The notes: generated by a model from the letters alone, not told the origin. Shown: positions 53,319-61,575, counted from the stretch's first letter. The stretch: DNA of 64,000 nt from Absicoccus intestinalis (GCF_033971885.1 NZ_JALBUS010000003.1:122195-186194); one strand, 5' to 3'. Numbers and translations: made by a program.

Positions 53319-54256
53319 TCCACTTTCAATGTTTTAAATATATATTCTTTATATTTTTCGGGATAAAGCTTACTGCAAACATAGATATTTGGCTCTTTGC
53401 CCGAGAAAAAATTACTGTCCACCAATACCGAACCATAGCTTGGTCCAGGTGTCGTATCAACTTGACAATAGTATTTCTTACAATCCTTGATACACTCCGG
53501 ATACAAGGCTGCTGCCATCGCCGATGGATCTGCCATATCCAGATACGTATCACCGAAACGATCCACATTCATTTCCATTAATACTCGATTGCAATCGATG
53601 GCAAACTTACCTAAATCTCCACTTTCACGAATCCGTTTAATTTCAGGTGGGGTCAACATACATTCATCCAAACAGGCATCCCAACCTACAAAGATGACAT
53701 TTTCCAATCCGGCTTCAACCACAATTCTTGCGGCTTCTGCATCTTGCCATACGTTAAATTCCGCTACGGGAGTAACATTACCAACTCCTAATCCTGCAGA
53801 TCCCATAACGACGATCTTACCCGCTTTTTTCATAATTTCAGGTGCCAATTTGATGGCTAAAGCAATATTCGTCAAAGGACCTAAAGTAATGATATCAATT
53901 GCACCATCCTCACTCGCGTCCAAAGCTTCAAGAATTTTTAATACTGCATGCCCTTCGCTTTTCTTTAAATAATGAGGAACTAACCCAATATCTCCCATTC
54001 CATCCTTTCCGTGTGTTTCATGTGCATAGATCAATTTTTGAAGCAACATTGTCTCACAACCACGATATACCGGCGGTGTATATGTGTTGGCTACCTCAAT
54101 GGTCGTTAACGTGTTTTTAATTGCCTGATCAACATCTACATTTCCGGAAACCGTCGAAAAAAAGAGAATCTCGTAGTTCTTATCATTCAAGGCCATCGCA
54201 ATGGCCATGGCATCATCGGATCCACAATCCGTATCAATAATTATTTTTCTTTTCAT
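53315..54256 (-). CDS. Nucleoside hydrolase (inosine-uridine preferring family)
   Basis: 313 residues. The N-terminal 'IIIDTDCGSDDAMAIAMAL' is the calcium-binding Asp cluster of the IUNH family; 'VYRGCE', 'ALGPLTNIA' (here 'TLGPLTNIALAI') and 'AEFNVWQDAEAARIV' follow. It hydrolyses N-glycosidic bonds of nucleosides. The start has GAGGG seven bases upstream; 61 earlier in-frame codons are rejected because another frame there encodes the tail of a transporter. It is in an operon with rbsK. Confidence 0.9.
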   Translation of the reverse strand: MKRKIIIDTDCGSDDAMAIAMALNDKNYEILFFSTVSGNVDVDQAIKNTLTTIEVANTYTPPVYRGCETMLLQKLIYAHETHGKDGMGDIGLVPHYLKKSEGHAVLKILEALDASEDGAIDIITLGPLTNIALAIKLAPEIMKKAGKIVVMGSAGLGVGNVTPVAEFNVWQDAEAARIVVEAGLENVIFVGWDACLDECMLTPPEIKRIRESGDLGKFAIDCNRVLMEMNVDRFGDTYLDMADPSAMAAALYPECIKDCKKYYCQVDTTPGPSYGSVLVDSNFFSGKEPNIYVCSKLYPEKYKEYIFKTLKVE

Positions 54257-54267
54257 ATCTTTACCCT

Positions 54268-54820
54268 CTATTCCTTCACAGGCTCTTTCTCTTTCGTCGT
54301 AAATTTCAAAATCGCTGCCGCCAGAATACAAACAGCAAGCATGATCAAAGCAAATGCTGCCATCAAAAAAAGCCATAGCATAGGAAAGACTGCTGGTCAA
54401 AACGACACCGGACTTACTGTCGTTCCAATACCAAATCATGCTTGTCTAAAAGTCAATGATTCTTCCTAATTTTTCTTAAATACGCCACTCAACATGGTTG
54501 GACACATAGCATCTTGTGTACCAAAAGCAATTCCACCTATAAACGATAGTATCATATCTATAGTATCGTTTGCGAATAAAGGTGTACCGGCTAAGAAAAT
54601 AGCGGTAAAAAGTGTGCCAAGGGTCAACACTTTGGAAGAAGCACTCTTCCACCACCAAACCCGTGATATTCATCGTCAAAATACGTTCAAGAGCAAAAGC
54701 TAATAAACCGACTGTTTCAATCGTCTGACCATACAATTTTGAAAATTGAGGCAAATTACTACCAATAATAACATATGAGGCTCTTGCCAAAAAATACATG
54801 TAAAATTTATATCGATCCTG
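54268..54820 (-). pseudogene. Decayed MFS-type transporter of the nucleoside operon
   Basis: Pieces of one transporter occur in different frames: near 54800, 'FYMYFLARASYVIIGSNLPQFS'-like text in one frame; near 54490-54610, 'LSFIGGIAFGTQDAMCPTML' in another; and near 54268-54380, 'LWLFLMAAFALIMLAV' ending 'KFTTKEKEPVKE' and TAG. Together they are too short for a 12-span carrier, so large parts are deleted as well as frameshifted. It was probably the permease feeding the hydrolase and ribokinase. Confidence 0.75.
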
Positions 54821-54963
54821 ATTGCACCTAGTTGCTTAATACATATTTCACAGATGCTGTTGTCTAGATCATTGCACCCCTTTCTTATTGTCCATATCTT
54901 GAATCCATCGCATCTATCTAAAATCATTAATAATTGGATATTGATTGTTCCTTTATAAACATG
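54821..54963. other. Upstream remnant region of the nucleoside operon
   Basis: A candidate ribosome site AAGAAAGGGG and short open frames are seen, but no continuous gene. It probably holds the worn 5' end of the transporter gene. Confidence 0.45.
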
Positions 54964-54991
54964 AAAAAAAGATCTCTACATTTGAGATCTT
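54964..54991 (-). terminator. Second hairpin downstream of tRNA-Leu
   Basis: Minus-strand AAGATCTC/GAGATCTT followed by seven T residues, in tandem with the terminator at 55014-55036. Confidence 0.75.
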
Positions 54992-55013
54992 GATGAATAT
55001 ATTCTATTATATA

Positions 55014-55036
55014 CAAAAAAAGCCTTAAAAGGCTTT
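55014..55036 (-). terminator. Terminator of tRNA-Leu
   Basis: Minus-strand AAAGCCTT/AAGGCTTT with a two-base loop and a T run, eight bases after the tRNA CCA end. Confidence 0.88.
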
Positions 55037-55044
55037 CTAGACAA

Positions 55045-55127
55045 TGGTGCGGGTGACAGGACTCGAACCTGCACGCGTAAGCAATAGATCCTAAGTCTAT
55101 CGTGTCTGCCAGTTTCACCACACCCGC
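55045..55127 (-). tRNA. tRNA-Leu (anticodon UAG)
   Basis: Acceptor stem GCGGGTG/CACCCGC, a class II tRNA with a variable arm, anticodon loop CTTAGGA in stem ATAGA/TCTAT, TΨC arm GCAGGTTCGAGTCCTGT, and an encoded CCA. The UAG anticodon reads CUN leucine codons. It is on its own between the decayed nucleoside operon and a two-gene membrane operon. Confidence 0.96.
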
Positions 55128-55168
55128 ATGCTTATACAGTATATCCTATTCAAATATAAAAGGCAAGT

Positions 55169-55193
55169 AAAAAATAGGTCAATGACCTATTTC
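55169..55193 (-). terminator. Terminator after the 79-residue membrane protein gene
   Basis: Minus-strand AAATAGGTC/GACCTATTT hairpin with TTTTTT, directly after the stop codon. Confidence 0.88.
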
Positions 55194-55433
55194 TTATAAA
55201 TCTTTGCAATCTTCGATCCGGCGTTTCACACCATTTAAAATGACATAGCCTTGTTCCGGCTCATCATGCACAATATAGCGTTCTCCTTGTTCCTTGTGGT
55301 CATGTTCATATTGTGTTTCACAAGTGATATCTTGTTTCGGCTTTAGTGCAGATTTTGATTTATTCATTTGTGCTTTCACAATGCCATAAATAACAAACAT
55401 CAGGAATAAACCAATACAAATAGCGAACATCAT
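55194..55433 (-). CDS. Small N-terminally anchored protein of the SPFH operon
   Basis: 79 residues. One membrane span at about 2-19 ('FAICIGLFLMFVIYGIV') is followed by a polar tail ('VKAQMNKSKSALK', then 'GYVILNGVKRRIEDCKDL'). I do not recognise the family. Its start overlaps the end of the SPFH gene by four bases and has GAGGG, so it is co-translated with it. NfeD-like partners of SPFH proteins are larger and differ, so it may be an unrelated accessory. Confidence 0.75.
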   Translation of the reverse strand: MMFAICIGLFLMFVIYGIVKAQMNKSKSALKPKQDITCETQYEHDHKEQGERYIVHDEPEQGYVILNGVKRRIEDCKDL

Positions 55434-56341
55434 GATCGTGTTCCCTCTTTTACACCTTCAATCAAACCAACAAGATTTTGTATCTCAGAAGGGATGATGA
55501 TCTTTGTTGCTTGTCCATTAGCCATTTTTGCTAAAGTATCCAGACTTTTTAACTTGATGACCGCGTCATCAGCACCCGCTTCTTTAATTTTCTTGATAGA
55601 TTCAGCCGTTGCTTCTTGCACCTTCCGAATAGCCTCTGCCCGACCTTCTGCTTCTTTGATTTCTTTTTCTTTCTCAGCTTCAGCACGAAGGATCATTGCT
55701 TGTTTTTCCGCTTCTGCATTTAATAAGGCGGATTGATTATGACCTTCCGCTTCCAAGATCATCGATTGTTTTTCTCCTTCTGCCGTTAAGATGGCCGCTC
55801 TTTTTTCACGTTCAGCCTTCATTTGTTTTTCCATCGCTTCTCGAATGGCCGTTGGTGGCTGAATATTTTTCAATTCTACACGTGTTACTTTGATTCCCCA
55901 AGGATCCGTAGCCAAATCTATGATTTGCAGCATCTGCGAATTGATGGCTTCTCGGCTTGTCAAGGTTGCATCCAATTCCATATCACCGATGATATTCCGT
56001 AAAGTTGTAGCTGTTAAATTTTCCATGGCCATGATCGGATTTTCTACACCATAAGCATACAATTGTGGATTGGTAATCTTGAAATATACAACACTATCGA
56101 TTTGCATCGTAACATTGTCTTTTGTGATCACTGGTTGTGGTGCAAAATCAGCAACTTGCTCTTTTAATAACACTTTTCGAGCTACCTGATCGATAAAGGG
56201 AACCTTAAGATGAGGTCCTGAATCCCATGTTGTATAATAGCGTCCCAATCGCTGGATTACATAAGAACTTCCTTGTGGCACAACACGTATCATAAGTAAC
56301 ATTAGGAAAATCAAGATAAGTAAAATGAATATAAAAAACAT
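55430..56341 (-). CDS. SPFH/Band 7 membrane scaffold protein (stomatin/paraslipin-like)
   Basis: 303 residues. The N-terminal hydrophobic segment ('FFIFILLILIFLMLLMI') is followed by 'VVPQGSSYVIQRLGRYYTTWDSG', the SPFH domain ('VTMQIDSVVYFKI', 'MENLTATTLRNIIGDMELDATLTSR'), and a long Ala/Glu/Lys coiled coil ('AEREKRAAILTAEGEKQSMILEAEG') leading to 'IIIPSEI'. Such proteins form membrane rings or rafts and steady other membrane proteins. AAGGAG is six bases before the chosen ATG. It forms an operon with the 79-residue protein. Confidence 0.92.
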   Translation of the reverse strand: MFFIFILLILIFLMLLMIRVVPQGSSYVIQRLGRYYTTWDSGPHLKVPFIDQVARKVLLKEQVADFAPQPVITKDNVTMQIDSVVYFKITNPQLYAYGVENPIMAMENLTATTLRNIIGDMELDATLTSREAINSQMLQIIDLATDPWGIKVTRVELKNIQPPTAIREAMEKQMKAEREKRAAILTAEGEKQSMILEAEGHNQSALLNAEAEKQAMILRAEAEKEKEIKEAEGRAEAIRKVQEATAESIKKIKEAGADDAVIKLKSLDTLAKMANGQATKIIIPSEIQNLVGLIEGVKEGTRS

Positions 56342-56466
56342 ACCCTTCTCCTTTAAGCTTTGCTTATATAATACAAATATGATAACAAAAATTGTACACA
56401 AATATCTAGAATTTATTTAAAAAGGTAAAATTCGCTTGATTTCAACAAATTCATATTTGATTCCAT

Positions 56467-56496
56467 AAAAAAACGCAGATCTCTCTGCGTGAAAAA
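56467..56496 (-). terminator. Terminator after the 80-residue hypothetical gene
   Basis: Minus-strand ACGCAGA/TCTGCGT with a short loop and seven T residues. Confidence 0.85.
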
Positions 56497-56514
56497 ATCC
56501 AACTTAAAGAAAAT

Positions 56515-56757
56515 TTAATGTAAAACGGTTGGTTTATGAAAAGACTCTAACTCATCTTGGATATATTTTTCCAGTTTCTCTAAAAATTCATCCGTAATTT
56601 CAAAACCATCAATTTCCGCAGGTAATTGCAAATGATTACGAACAAAATGAACCTGAGGAACCTCAGACATATTCTGATTTCCCATTTCCTTATCAACTTC
56701 TTTTAATTTTTCAAGAATTGGTTCTGCCAATTCTTTCATCAATTCATCCTCTGTCAT
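56515..56757 (-). CDS. 80-residue acidic helical protein, function unknown
   Basis: A small soluble protein, mostly helical: 'EDELMKELAEPILEKLKEVDKEMG', a central 'VPQVHFVRNHLQLPAEIDGFEITDEFL' and 'LEKYIQDELESFHKP'. I do not recognise it. It is a separate transcription unit with its own promoter (TTGCAT-17-TATAAT) and terminator. There is no ribosome site; the -10 ends six bases before the ATG, so it is a candidate leaderless gene. The regular helix pattern and neat unit argue that it is real. Confidence 0.75.
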   Translation of the reverse strand: MTEDELMKELAEPILEKLKEVDKEMGNQNMSEVPQVHFVRNHLQLPAEIDGFEITDEFLEKLEKYIQDELESFHKPTVLH

Positions 56758-56763
56758 ACTTTT

Positions 56764-56792
56764 ATTATAGTTTTTATCCGCAATTCATGCAA
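56764..56792 (-). promoter_or_regulatory. Promoter of the 80-residue gene, predicted leaderless
   Basis: Minus-strand TTGCAT, 17-base spacer, consensus TATAAT that ends six bases before the ATG. Confidence 0.65.
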
Positions 56793-56802
56793 GCTATACA
56801 CA

Positions 56803-58821
56803 TTAAGCCAATTGATAATCTTGCCTTTCAATAAATTCCTGTCTTTTGGATTCATTCCAATATTGGACCGGTTGATAATATCCAGCCATGCGTGCCCATA
56901 CTTCTACTTTTTCATTACATACTGGACAAAGCGTATGGGATCCTGGAATGTATCCATCCTTGTTGCAGATTGAATAAGTCGGTGAAATGGTCAAATAAGG
57001 AATCTGAAAGTGATGAATGATTTGATCAACAAGATGCATACAATCTTGCCAATGGACAATTCGCGAAGGAATATATACATGGAAAGCAGCACCACCTGTA
57101 AATAATGGCAAAAATTGTTGTTGGATCGTTAATGCTTCAAATACATCATCGGTATAGTTCACCGGTAGATGGGAAGAATTTGTATAATAACTTTTCGCAT
57201 GTTCTGGCAACCATGTCCGATCTTTTTGCACCAATTCATAGGAGACTCGTTCTCCTGGAGTAGCCTCTAGGTTAAAAAAGGAATGATATTTTTCTTGATA
57301 CTGATACAAACGATTTCTCATATGTGTCAATACCTTCACGACAAAATCTTGGGCTTGTTCCTTTCCTAAATCGGAATGGATCCAATTGGCCATTTCACAG
57401 GCCTCATTCATACCGATGACACCAAAAGTGCCAAAACAACGATCAAAAGATTTTAGATAATGTCGGGTATATGGATATAAACCCGCTTGTAAAAATTGAT
57501 TCAGTATTTGTCTTTTTACATCCAATGTACGAGCAACTAGATCCATTAATTTATCTAGTTTTTCAAAAAAATCCGATTCATTCTTGGATCGATGAGCCAG
57601 TCGTGGCATATTGATGGTCACCATACCAATGGATCCTTGATTTTCTCCATATCCAAAAAAACCACTTGGCTTTTCATACAATGTATGATAATTATTCATC
57701 TTTTCTCGTGCATAACGAGAATGATGTGCAAAATAGGGGCTACCATATTTGGCAGCGACTTCAAACAACAATGCATTTAAAGTATCATTTTGCCAATCAA
57801 AATCATCTTGAATATTGATGGTTGGGATTGGAAAAGGAAAACTACGACCTGATTGATCAGCTTCCAATAGCGTTTTAAAAAAAGCTTTTTGAATCATTTT
57901 CATTTCATCAAGGCAATCTCCATAAACAAAATCTTGTTGAACACCACCAATAAAAACAGTTTGATTCTTTAAGTCTTCAGGGACGGTCCAATCAAATGAA
58001 ATGGTCGAAAATGGTGCTTGAGAACCCCATCGAGCTGGAATATTGACTCCATAAATAAAGGTTTCAATACATTGTTGCGTACTTTTTTCATCCAACTGAT
58101 CGACTTTCACAAATGGTGCTAAATACGTATCAAAACTTGGTATACATTGGGCACCTGCCCATTCATTTTGAAGGATACCTAAAAAATTGATCAATTGATT
58201 ACAAGCTGAAAATAAATGTTTTGGCGGTCGTGAATGAACATTATGATCCAGTCCACTTAAACCATGTTCCAATAAAGGGCGAATGGACCATCCACAACTA
58301 TCTCCCGTCAACATATCCAAATCATGAATATATATGTCACCTTTTTCATGGGCTTCTACAATTTGTTCATCATAGATAAAATGTGTCCAATAGTTTTTGG
58401 TGATGGCACCCGAGTTTGAAAGAATCAATCCACCAATGGAATACGTCGATAATCGATCATCATTGGGCAATGATTTATCAACATGAAGATAGGCATCCAT
58501 GATCTTCTTATGGACTTGTGATACTTTTTGAAATTCTCTTACATTTTCACGCTGTTTTCGATAAAGGATATAAGCCTTCGCCACATCCGCATAACCAGTT
58601 ACCGATAAAACATATTCAACACAATCTTGAATTTGTTCTACAGGAATCTTTCCATCTTGGATATCATCTGAGAATTCACTCGTTACACGTAGACTTAATA
58701 ATTCAATAACAGAATCATCGGTTTCTTTGTTTAACGAGGCAAAAGCTTTTTGAATCGCTGCTTCGATTTTATGAATATCGAAGGCAACCACACTATTATC
58801 ACGTTTAATAACTTGTATCAT
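56803..58821 (-). CDS. nrdD: Anaerobic ribonucleoside-triphosphate reductase (class III)
   Basis: 672 residues. An N-terminal ATP-cone ('IQVIKRDNSVVAFDIHKIE') regulates activity; the ten-stranded barrel follows. The C-terminal zinc/radical region has 'SICNKDGYIPGSHTLCPVC' and the glycyl-radical loop 'WARMAGYYQPVQYWN' (Gly about 647). It makes deoxyribonucleotides without oxygen and needs NrdG to form the glycyl radical. GGAGG stands before the ATG, which overlaps the stop of the MarR/NrdG-like fusion gene by four bases. A separate functional nrdG is not in this window. Confidence 0.95.
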   Translation of the reverse strand: MIQVIKRDNSVVAFDIHKIEAAIQKAFASLNKETDDSVIELLSLRVTSEFSDDIQDGKIPVEQIQDCVEYVLSVTGYADVAKAYILYRKQRENVREFQKVSQVHKKIMDAYLHVDKSLPNDDRLSTYSIGGLILSNSGAITKNYWTHFIYDEQIVEAHEKGDIYIHDLDMLTGDSCGWSIRPLLEHGLSGLDHNVHSRPPKHLFSACNQLINFLGILQNEWAGAQCIPSFDTYLAPFVKVDQLDEKSTQQCIETFIYGVNIPARWGSQAPFSTISFDWTVPEDLKNQTVFIGGVQQDFVYGDCLDEMKMIQKAFFKTLLEADQSGRSFPFPIPTINIQDDFDWQNDTLNALLFEVAAKYGSPYFAHHSRYAREKMNNYHTLYEKPSGFFGYGENQGSIGMVTINMPRLAHRSKNESDFFEKLDKLMDLVARTLDVKRQILNQFLQAGLYPYTRHYLKSFDRCFGTFGVIGMNEACEMANWIHSDLGKEQAQDFVVKVLTHMRNRLYQYQEKYHSFFNLEATPGERVSYELVQKDRTWLPEHAKSYYTNSSHLPVNYTDDVFEALTIQQQFLPLFTGGAAFHVYIPSRIVHWQDCMHLVDQIIHHFQIPYLTISPTYSICNKDGYIPGSHTLCPVCNEKVEVWARMAGYYQPVQYWNESKRQEFIERQDYQLA

Positions 58822-59954
58822 TCAGCTTGAACCTCCACTTCTAGATTTTCATCACGAAAAATTTGAGAAATTTTATTGATCTGTGTTGGATCAAAATTAT
58901 GTAGTTGTTTGCTAAGCGTTGGTAAACTTTCGATATTGGTATGAAGAATAATTTTTTTCATGCCCGAAAGCCATTTCGCCAATGATTTTAGCGAAGCCAT
59001 CGTATGATATTCTTGATTTAAATACAATTCAATTTGGTAAGGAATCGTCTCTTTCTTTAAGATATTTAAGGTTTTTTCAATGGGATGTATATCAAAATGC
59101 GCCATCCCAATGGATTTCGCATATTGACCTGGACTATTTTTTATATCTAGACTCACAAAATCAACGTATTTTTTTTGTATCAATGTTTCCAATTGATCGG
59201 GAAAGGATCCATTTGTAGTCACTTTGATGTAATATCCCATTTGTTTGATCAATGTAACAAAATCAAATAAACGAGGATCCATCAAAGGTTCACCACCTTC
59301 GATACAGACAGCCTCTAATACATCTGATCGCTTTTCTAAGTATTCGATGATTTCTTGTCGAGGTAATTCTTTCATCCCTTCTTGGATAAAGATCAATTCT
59401 GGGTATCGGTCAAATGGGCAGCGAAAATTGCTACCGGCCGTATATAAAACAGTGCTTATTTTATGTGGATAATGAGTCAATGAAACTTTCTGCCAATGAA
59501 AAAAAGGTAATTGAGAGGAAATGGATTCTGCATATTCTTTTGCGTTATTGGCTATCCGATTATATGATGGTAAAAATTGTCGAAACGCAACATCATCAAC
59601 ACCTTGAATCAAATGTTGCCACCAATCTCTTCGAATAGAATATACCTTTGCCATGGATTGTTTCGCAAAATCCGAAGTATATAATTCTTTATTTCGTTTA
59701 TCCACTTTCGATGATTGCACTATAATAAATCCCTGTTGTTCTAAATGTTTTACACTTTTCGATATGGTTCCCTTATCGTAAACACCCATTTGTGAGATTT
59801 CACGCATAGAAATGCCTTCATTTTCATAAATCATGATCAAGATTGGTAATTGCGCATAAGTCAAATGTAAATCTTGTAAATTTCGATCATAATATTTTTG
59901 TGTGCTACGATACATGACACTGATGTTCATTAATAAATTTGTTTGTTGATCCAT
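58818..59954 (-). CDS. MarR-type DNA-binding domain fused to a degenerate NrdG-like radical-SAM domain
   Basis: 378 residues in one unbroken frame. Residues 1-140 are MarR-like: 'LTYAQLPILIMIYENEGISMREISQMGVYDKGTISKSV' (in parts) and wing 'SSKVDKRNKELY'. Residues 151-378 match the NrdG/NrdG2 activase: 'KVSLTHYPHKISTVLYTAG', 'CIEGGEPLMDPRLFDF' and 'TTNGSFP'. The cluster motif C-x3-C-x2-C reads S175-x3-C179-x2-D182, codons AGC, TGC and GAC, so the [4Fe-4S] cluster should not form in the normal way. It immediately precedes nrdD with a four-base overlap and no ribosome site at its start. It looks like a regulator made from an activase that may sense a ligand such as SAM and control nrdD; that is inference. 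Confidence 0.85.
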   Translation of the reverse strand: MDQQTNLLMNISVMYRSTQKYYDRNLQDLHLTYAQLPILIMIYENEGISMREISQMGVYDKGTISKSVKHLEQQGFIIVQSSKVDKRNKELYTSDFAKQSMAKVYSIRRDWWQHLIQGVDDVAFRQFLPSYNRIANNAKEYAESISSQLPFFHWQKVSLTHYPHKISTVLYTAGSNFRCPFDRYPELIFIQEGMKELPRQEIIEYLEKRSDVLEAVCIEGGEPLMDPRLFDFVTLIKQMGYYIKVTTNGSFPDQLETLIQKKYVDFVSLDIKNSPGQYAKSIGMAHFDIHPIEKTLNILKKETIPYQIELYLNQEYHTMASLKSLAKWLSGMKKIILHTNIESLPTLSKQLHNFDPTQINKISQIFRDENLEVEVQAE

Positions 59955-59960
59955 AGTTGA

Positions 59961-59969
59961 ATTTTACCA
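59961..59969 (-). promoter_or_regulatory. Extended -10 promoter of the MarR/NrdG-like gene, predicted leaderless
   Basis: Minus-strand TGGTAAAAT (TGn plus TAAAAT) ending six bases before the ATG; the -35 is poor. It sits just after the guaB terminator. Confidence 0.5.
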
Positions 59970-59972
59970 TAT

Positions 59973-59999
59973 AAAAAGATGGATATGACATATCCATCT
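59973..59999 (-). terminator. Terminator of guaB
   Basis: Minus-strand AGATGGATA/TATCCATCT with a five-base loop and TTTTT. Confidence 0.9.
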
Positions 60000-60007
60000 G
60001 AAATCAA

Positions 60008-61519
60008 TTACTTTTCTTTCGCATCAAAATGCTCATCACGAACAACGACATCGTGAGCTCCACCTTCTACGATACTTGTTTGAGAAACCAACGTGATTTT
60101 TGCATTTTTTTGTAGTTCTGGAATGGTTAAACATCCACAGTTGCACATCGTATGACGAACTTTTGATAGAGTGATCCGTACATTATCTTTCAAAGAGCCG
60201 GCATATGGAATATAAGAATCAACACCTTCCACAAAAGCCATTTTCTTATCTCCACCCATATCATAGCGTTGCCAGTTTCGGGCACGAGCCGAACCTTCAC
60301 CCCAATATTCTTTCATATAGTTTCCGTTGACCGTAACCAACTTATTTGGAGCTTCATCAAAACGAGCAAAATAACGACCTAACATGACAAAATCTGCACC
60401 AAATGCTAAGGCCAACGTGATGTGATAATCATAAACAATACCTCCATCACTGCAAATTGGTACATAAATTCCTGTTTCTTCAAAATATTTATCACGAGCA
60501 CGAGCAACATCTAAAGTGGCCGTTGCCTGTCCTCGACCAATTCCTTTTTGTTCACGTGTGATACAGATGGAACCACCACCAATACCAATTTTGACAAAAT
60601 CAGCACCAGCTTCTGCTAAGAATCGGAATCCTTCTTCATCGACAACATTTCCCGCACCGACCTTTACGGAATCTCCATAATGATCACGAATCCATTGGAT
60701 CGTGTTGGCTTGCCAAGCGCTGAATCCTTCACTTGAATCAATACATAATACATCAGCTCCGGCTTCCACCAAAGCGGGTACACGTTGCTCATAATCACGG
60801 GTATTGATACCAGCACCAACAATGTAGCGCTTTTGATCATCCAATAATTCCAATGGATGATCTTTATGACTTTCATAGTCTTTTCTAAATACGAAAGCAA
60901 CCAATTTTTGGTCCTTATCCACAATTGGCAACTGATTTAATTTATGATCCCAAATAATATCATTGGCTTCGGATAAAGTGATATCTTCATCGCCAACAAT
61001 TAATTTTTCAAATGGAGTCATAAAATTCTTCACTTTTTCTGAAGGATCCATCCGACTAATACGATAGTCACGACTCGTTACAATACCTAATAGTTTTCCA
61101 TTGGCTTCACCATTTTCAGTAACCGCCATGGTTGCATGTCCAGTTTCTTTTTTTAATGCCAAAACATCGGCCAATGTATCTTCTGGTGAAACATTGGAAT
61201 CAGAACCCACAAAACCAGCTTTTGTCGCTTTAACACGGCGAACCATCGCTGCTTGTGATTCCACTGTTTGCGATCCATAAATAAAACTAATGCCACCTTC
61301 TTGAGCTAAGGCGCAAGCTAATTTTTCACCACTTACAGCTTGCATGATGGCTGAAACCATAGGAATATTCATTGAAATGGCTGGCTTTTCACCTTTTTTA
61401 AATTTCACCAATGGTGTCTTCAAACTTACACGATCCGGAATACAATCTTCACCTGTATAGCCTGGTACTAATAAATATTCATTAAAAGTTCTTGATGGTT
61501 CTTCAAAAAATTTTGCCAT
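60008..61519 (-). CDS. guaB: Inosine-5'-monophosphate dehydrogenase
   Basis: 503 residues. A TIM barrel with a CBS pair inserted (about 110-220). The catalytic loop is 'GIGGGSICITREQKGIGRGQ', with the Cys in 'GSICITR'; 'CSDGGIVYDYHI' and the flap 'GEGSARARNWQRYD' follow. It oxidises IMP to XMP, the first step to GMP. The loop and C-terminal form are of the eukaryote-like subtype. AAGGAGAG precedes the ATG. It has its own promoter and terminator. Confidence 0.95.
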   Translation of the reverse strand: MAKFFEEPSRTFNEYLLVPGYTGEDCIPDRVSLKTPLVKFKKGEKPAISMNIPMVSAIMQAVSGEKLACALAQEGGISFIYGSQTVESQAAMVRRVKATKAGFVGSDSNVSPEDTLADVLALKKETGHATMAVTENGEANGKLLGIVTSRDYRISRMDPSEKVKNFMTPFEKLIVGDEDITLSEANDIIWDHKLNQLPIVDKDQKLVAFVFRKDYESHKDHPLELLDDQKRYIVGAGINTRDYEQRVPALVEAGADVLCIDSSEGFSAWQANTIQWIRDHYGDSVKVGAGNVVDEEGFRFLAEAGADFVKIGIGGGSICITREQKGIGRGQATATLDVARARDKYFEETGIYVPICSDGGIVYDYHITLALAFGADFVMLGRYFARFDEAPNKLVTVNGNYMKEYWGEGSARARNWQRYDMGGDKKMAFVEGVDSYIPYAGSLKDNVRITLSKVRHTMCNCGCLTIPELQKNAKITLVSQTSIVEGGAHDVVVRDEHFDAKEK

Positions 61520-61543
61520 ATTTCTCTCCTTTGTATTGAAATG

Positions 61544-61572
61544 ATTATATGCAATTTTAATATGCTTTGCAA
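61544..61572 (-). promoter_or_regulatory. Promoter of guaB
   Basis: Minus-strand TTGCAA, 17-base spacer, TATAAT; transcription should start about 20 bases before the ATG. I see no purine riboswitch in this short leader. Confidence 0.8.
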
Positions 61573-61575
61573 ATT

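Noticed and set aside
54257..54439. 61-residue N-terminal extension of the nucleoside hydrolase
   Set aside because: Another frame of the same stretch encodes the tail of a membrane transporter ending KEPVKE and TAG; GAGGG marks the shorter start.
51598..55127. Integrated mobile element at tRNA-Leu
   Set aside because: No integrase, no transposase and no direct repeat of the tRNA 3' end were seen; the region is better explained as a decayed operon.
56803..58821. NrdD lacking one cysteine of the usual double C-x-x-C zinc site
   Set aside because: The form C-N-K-x-G-Y ... C-P-x-C occurs in other Bacillota NrdD proteins, so it is not clear evidence of inactivity.
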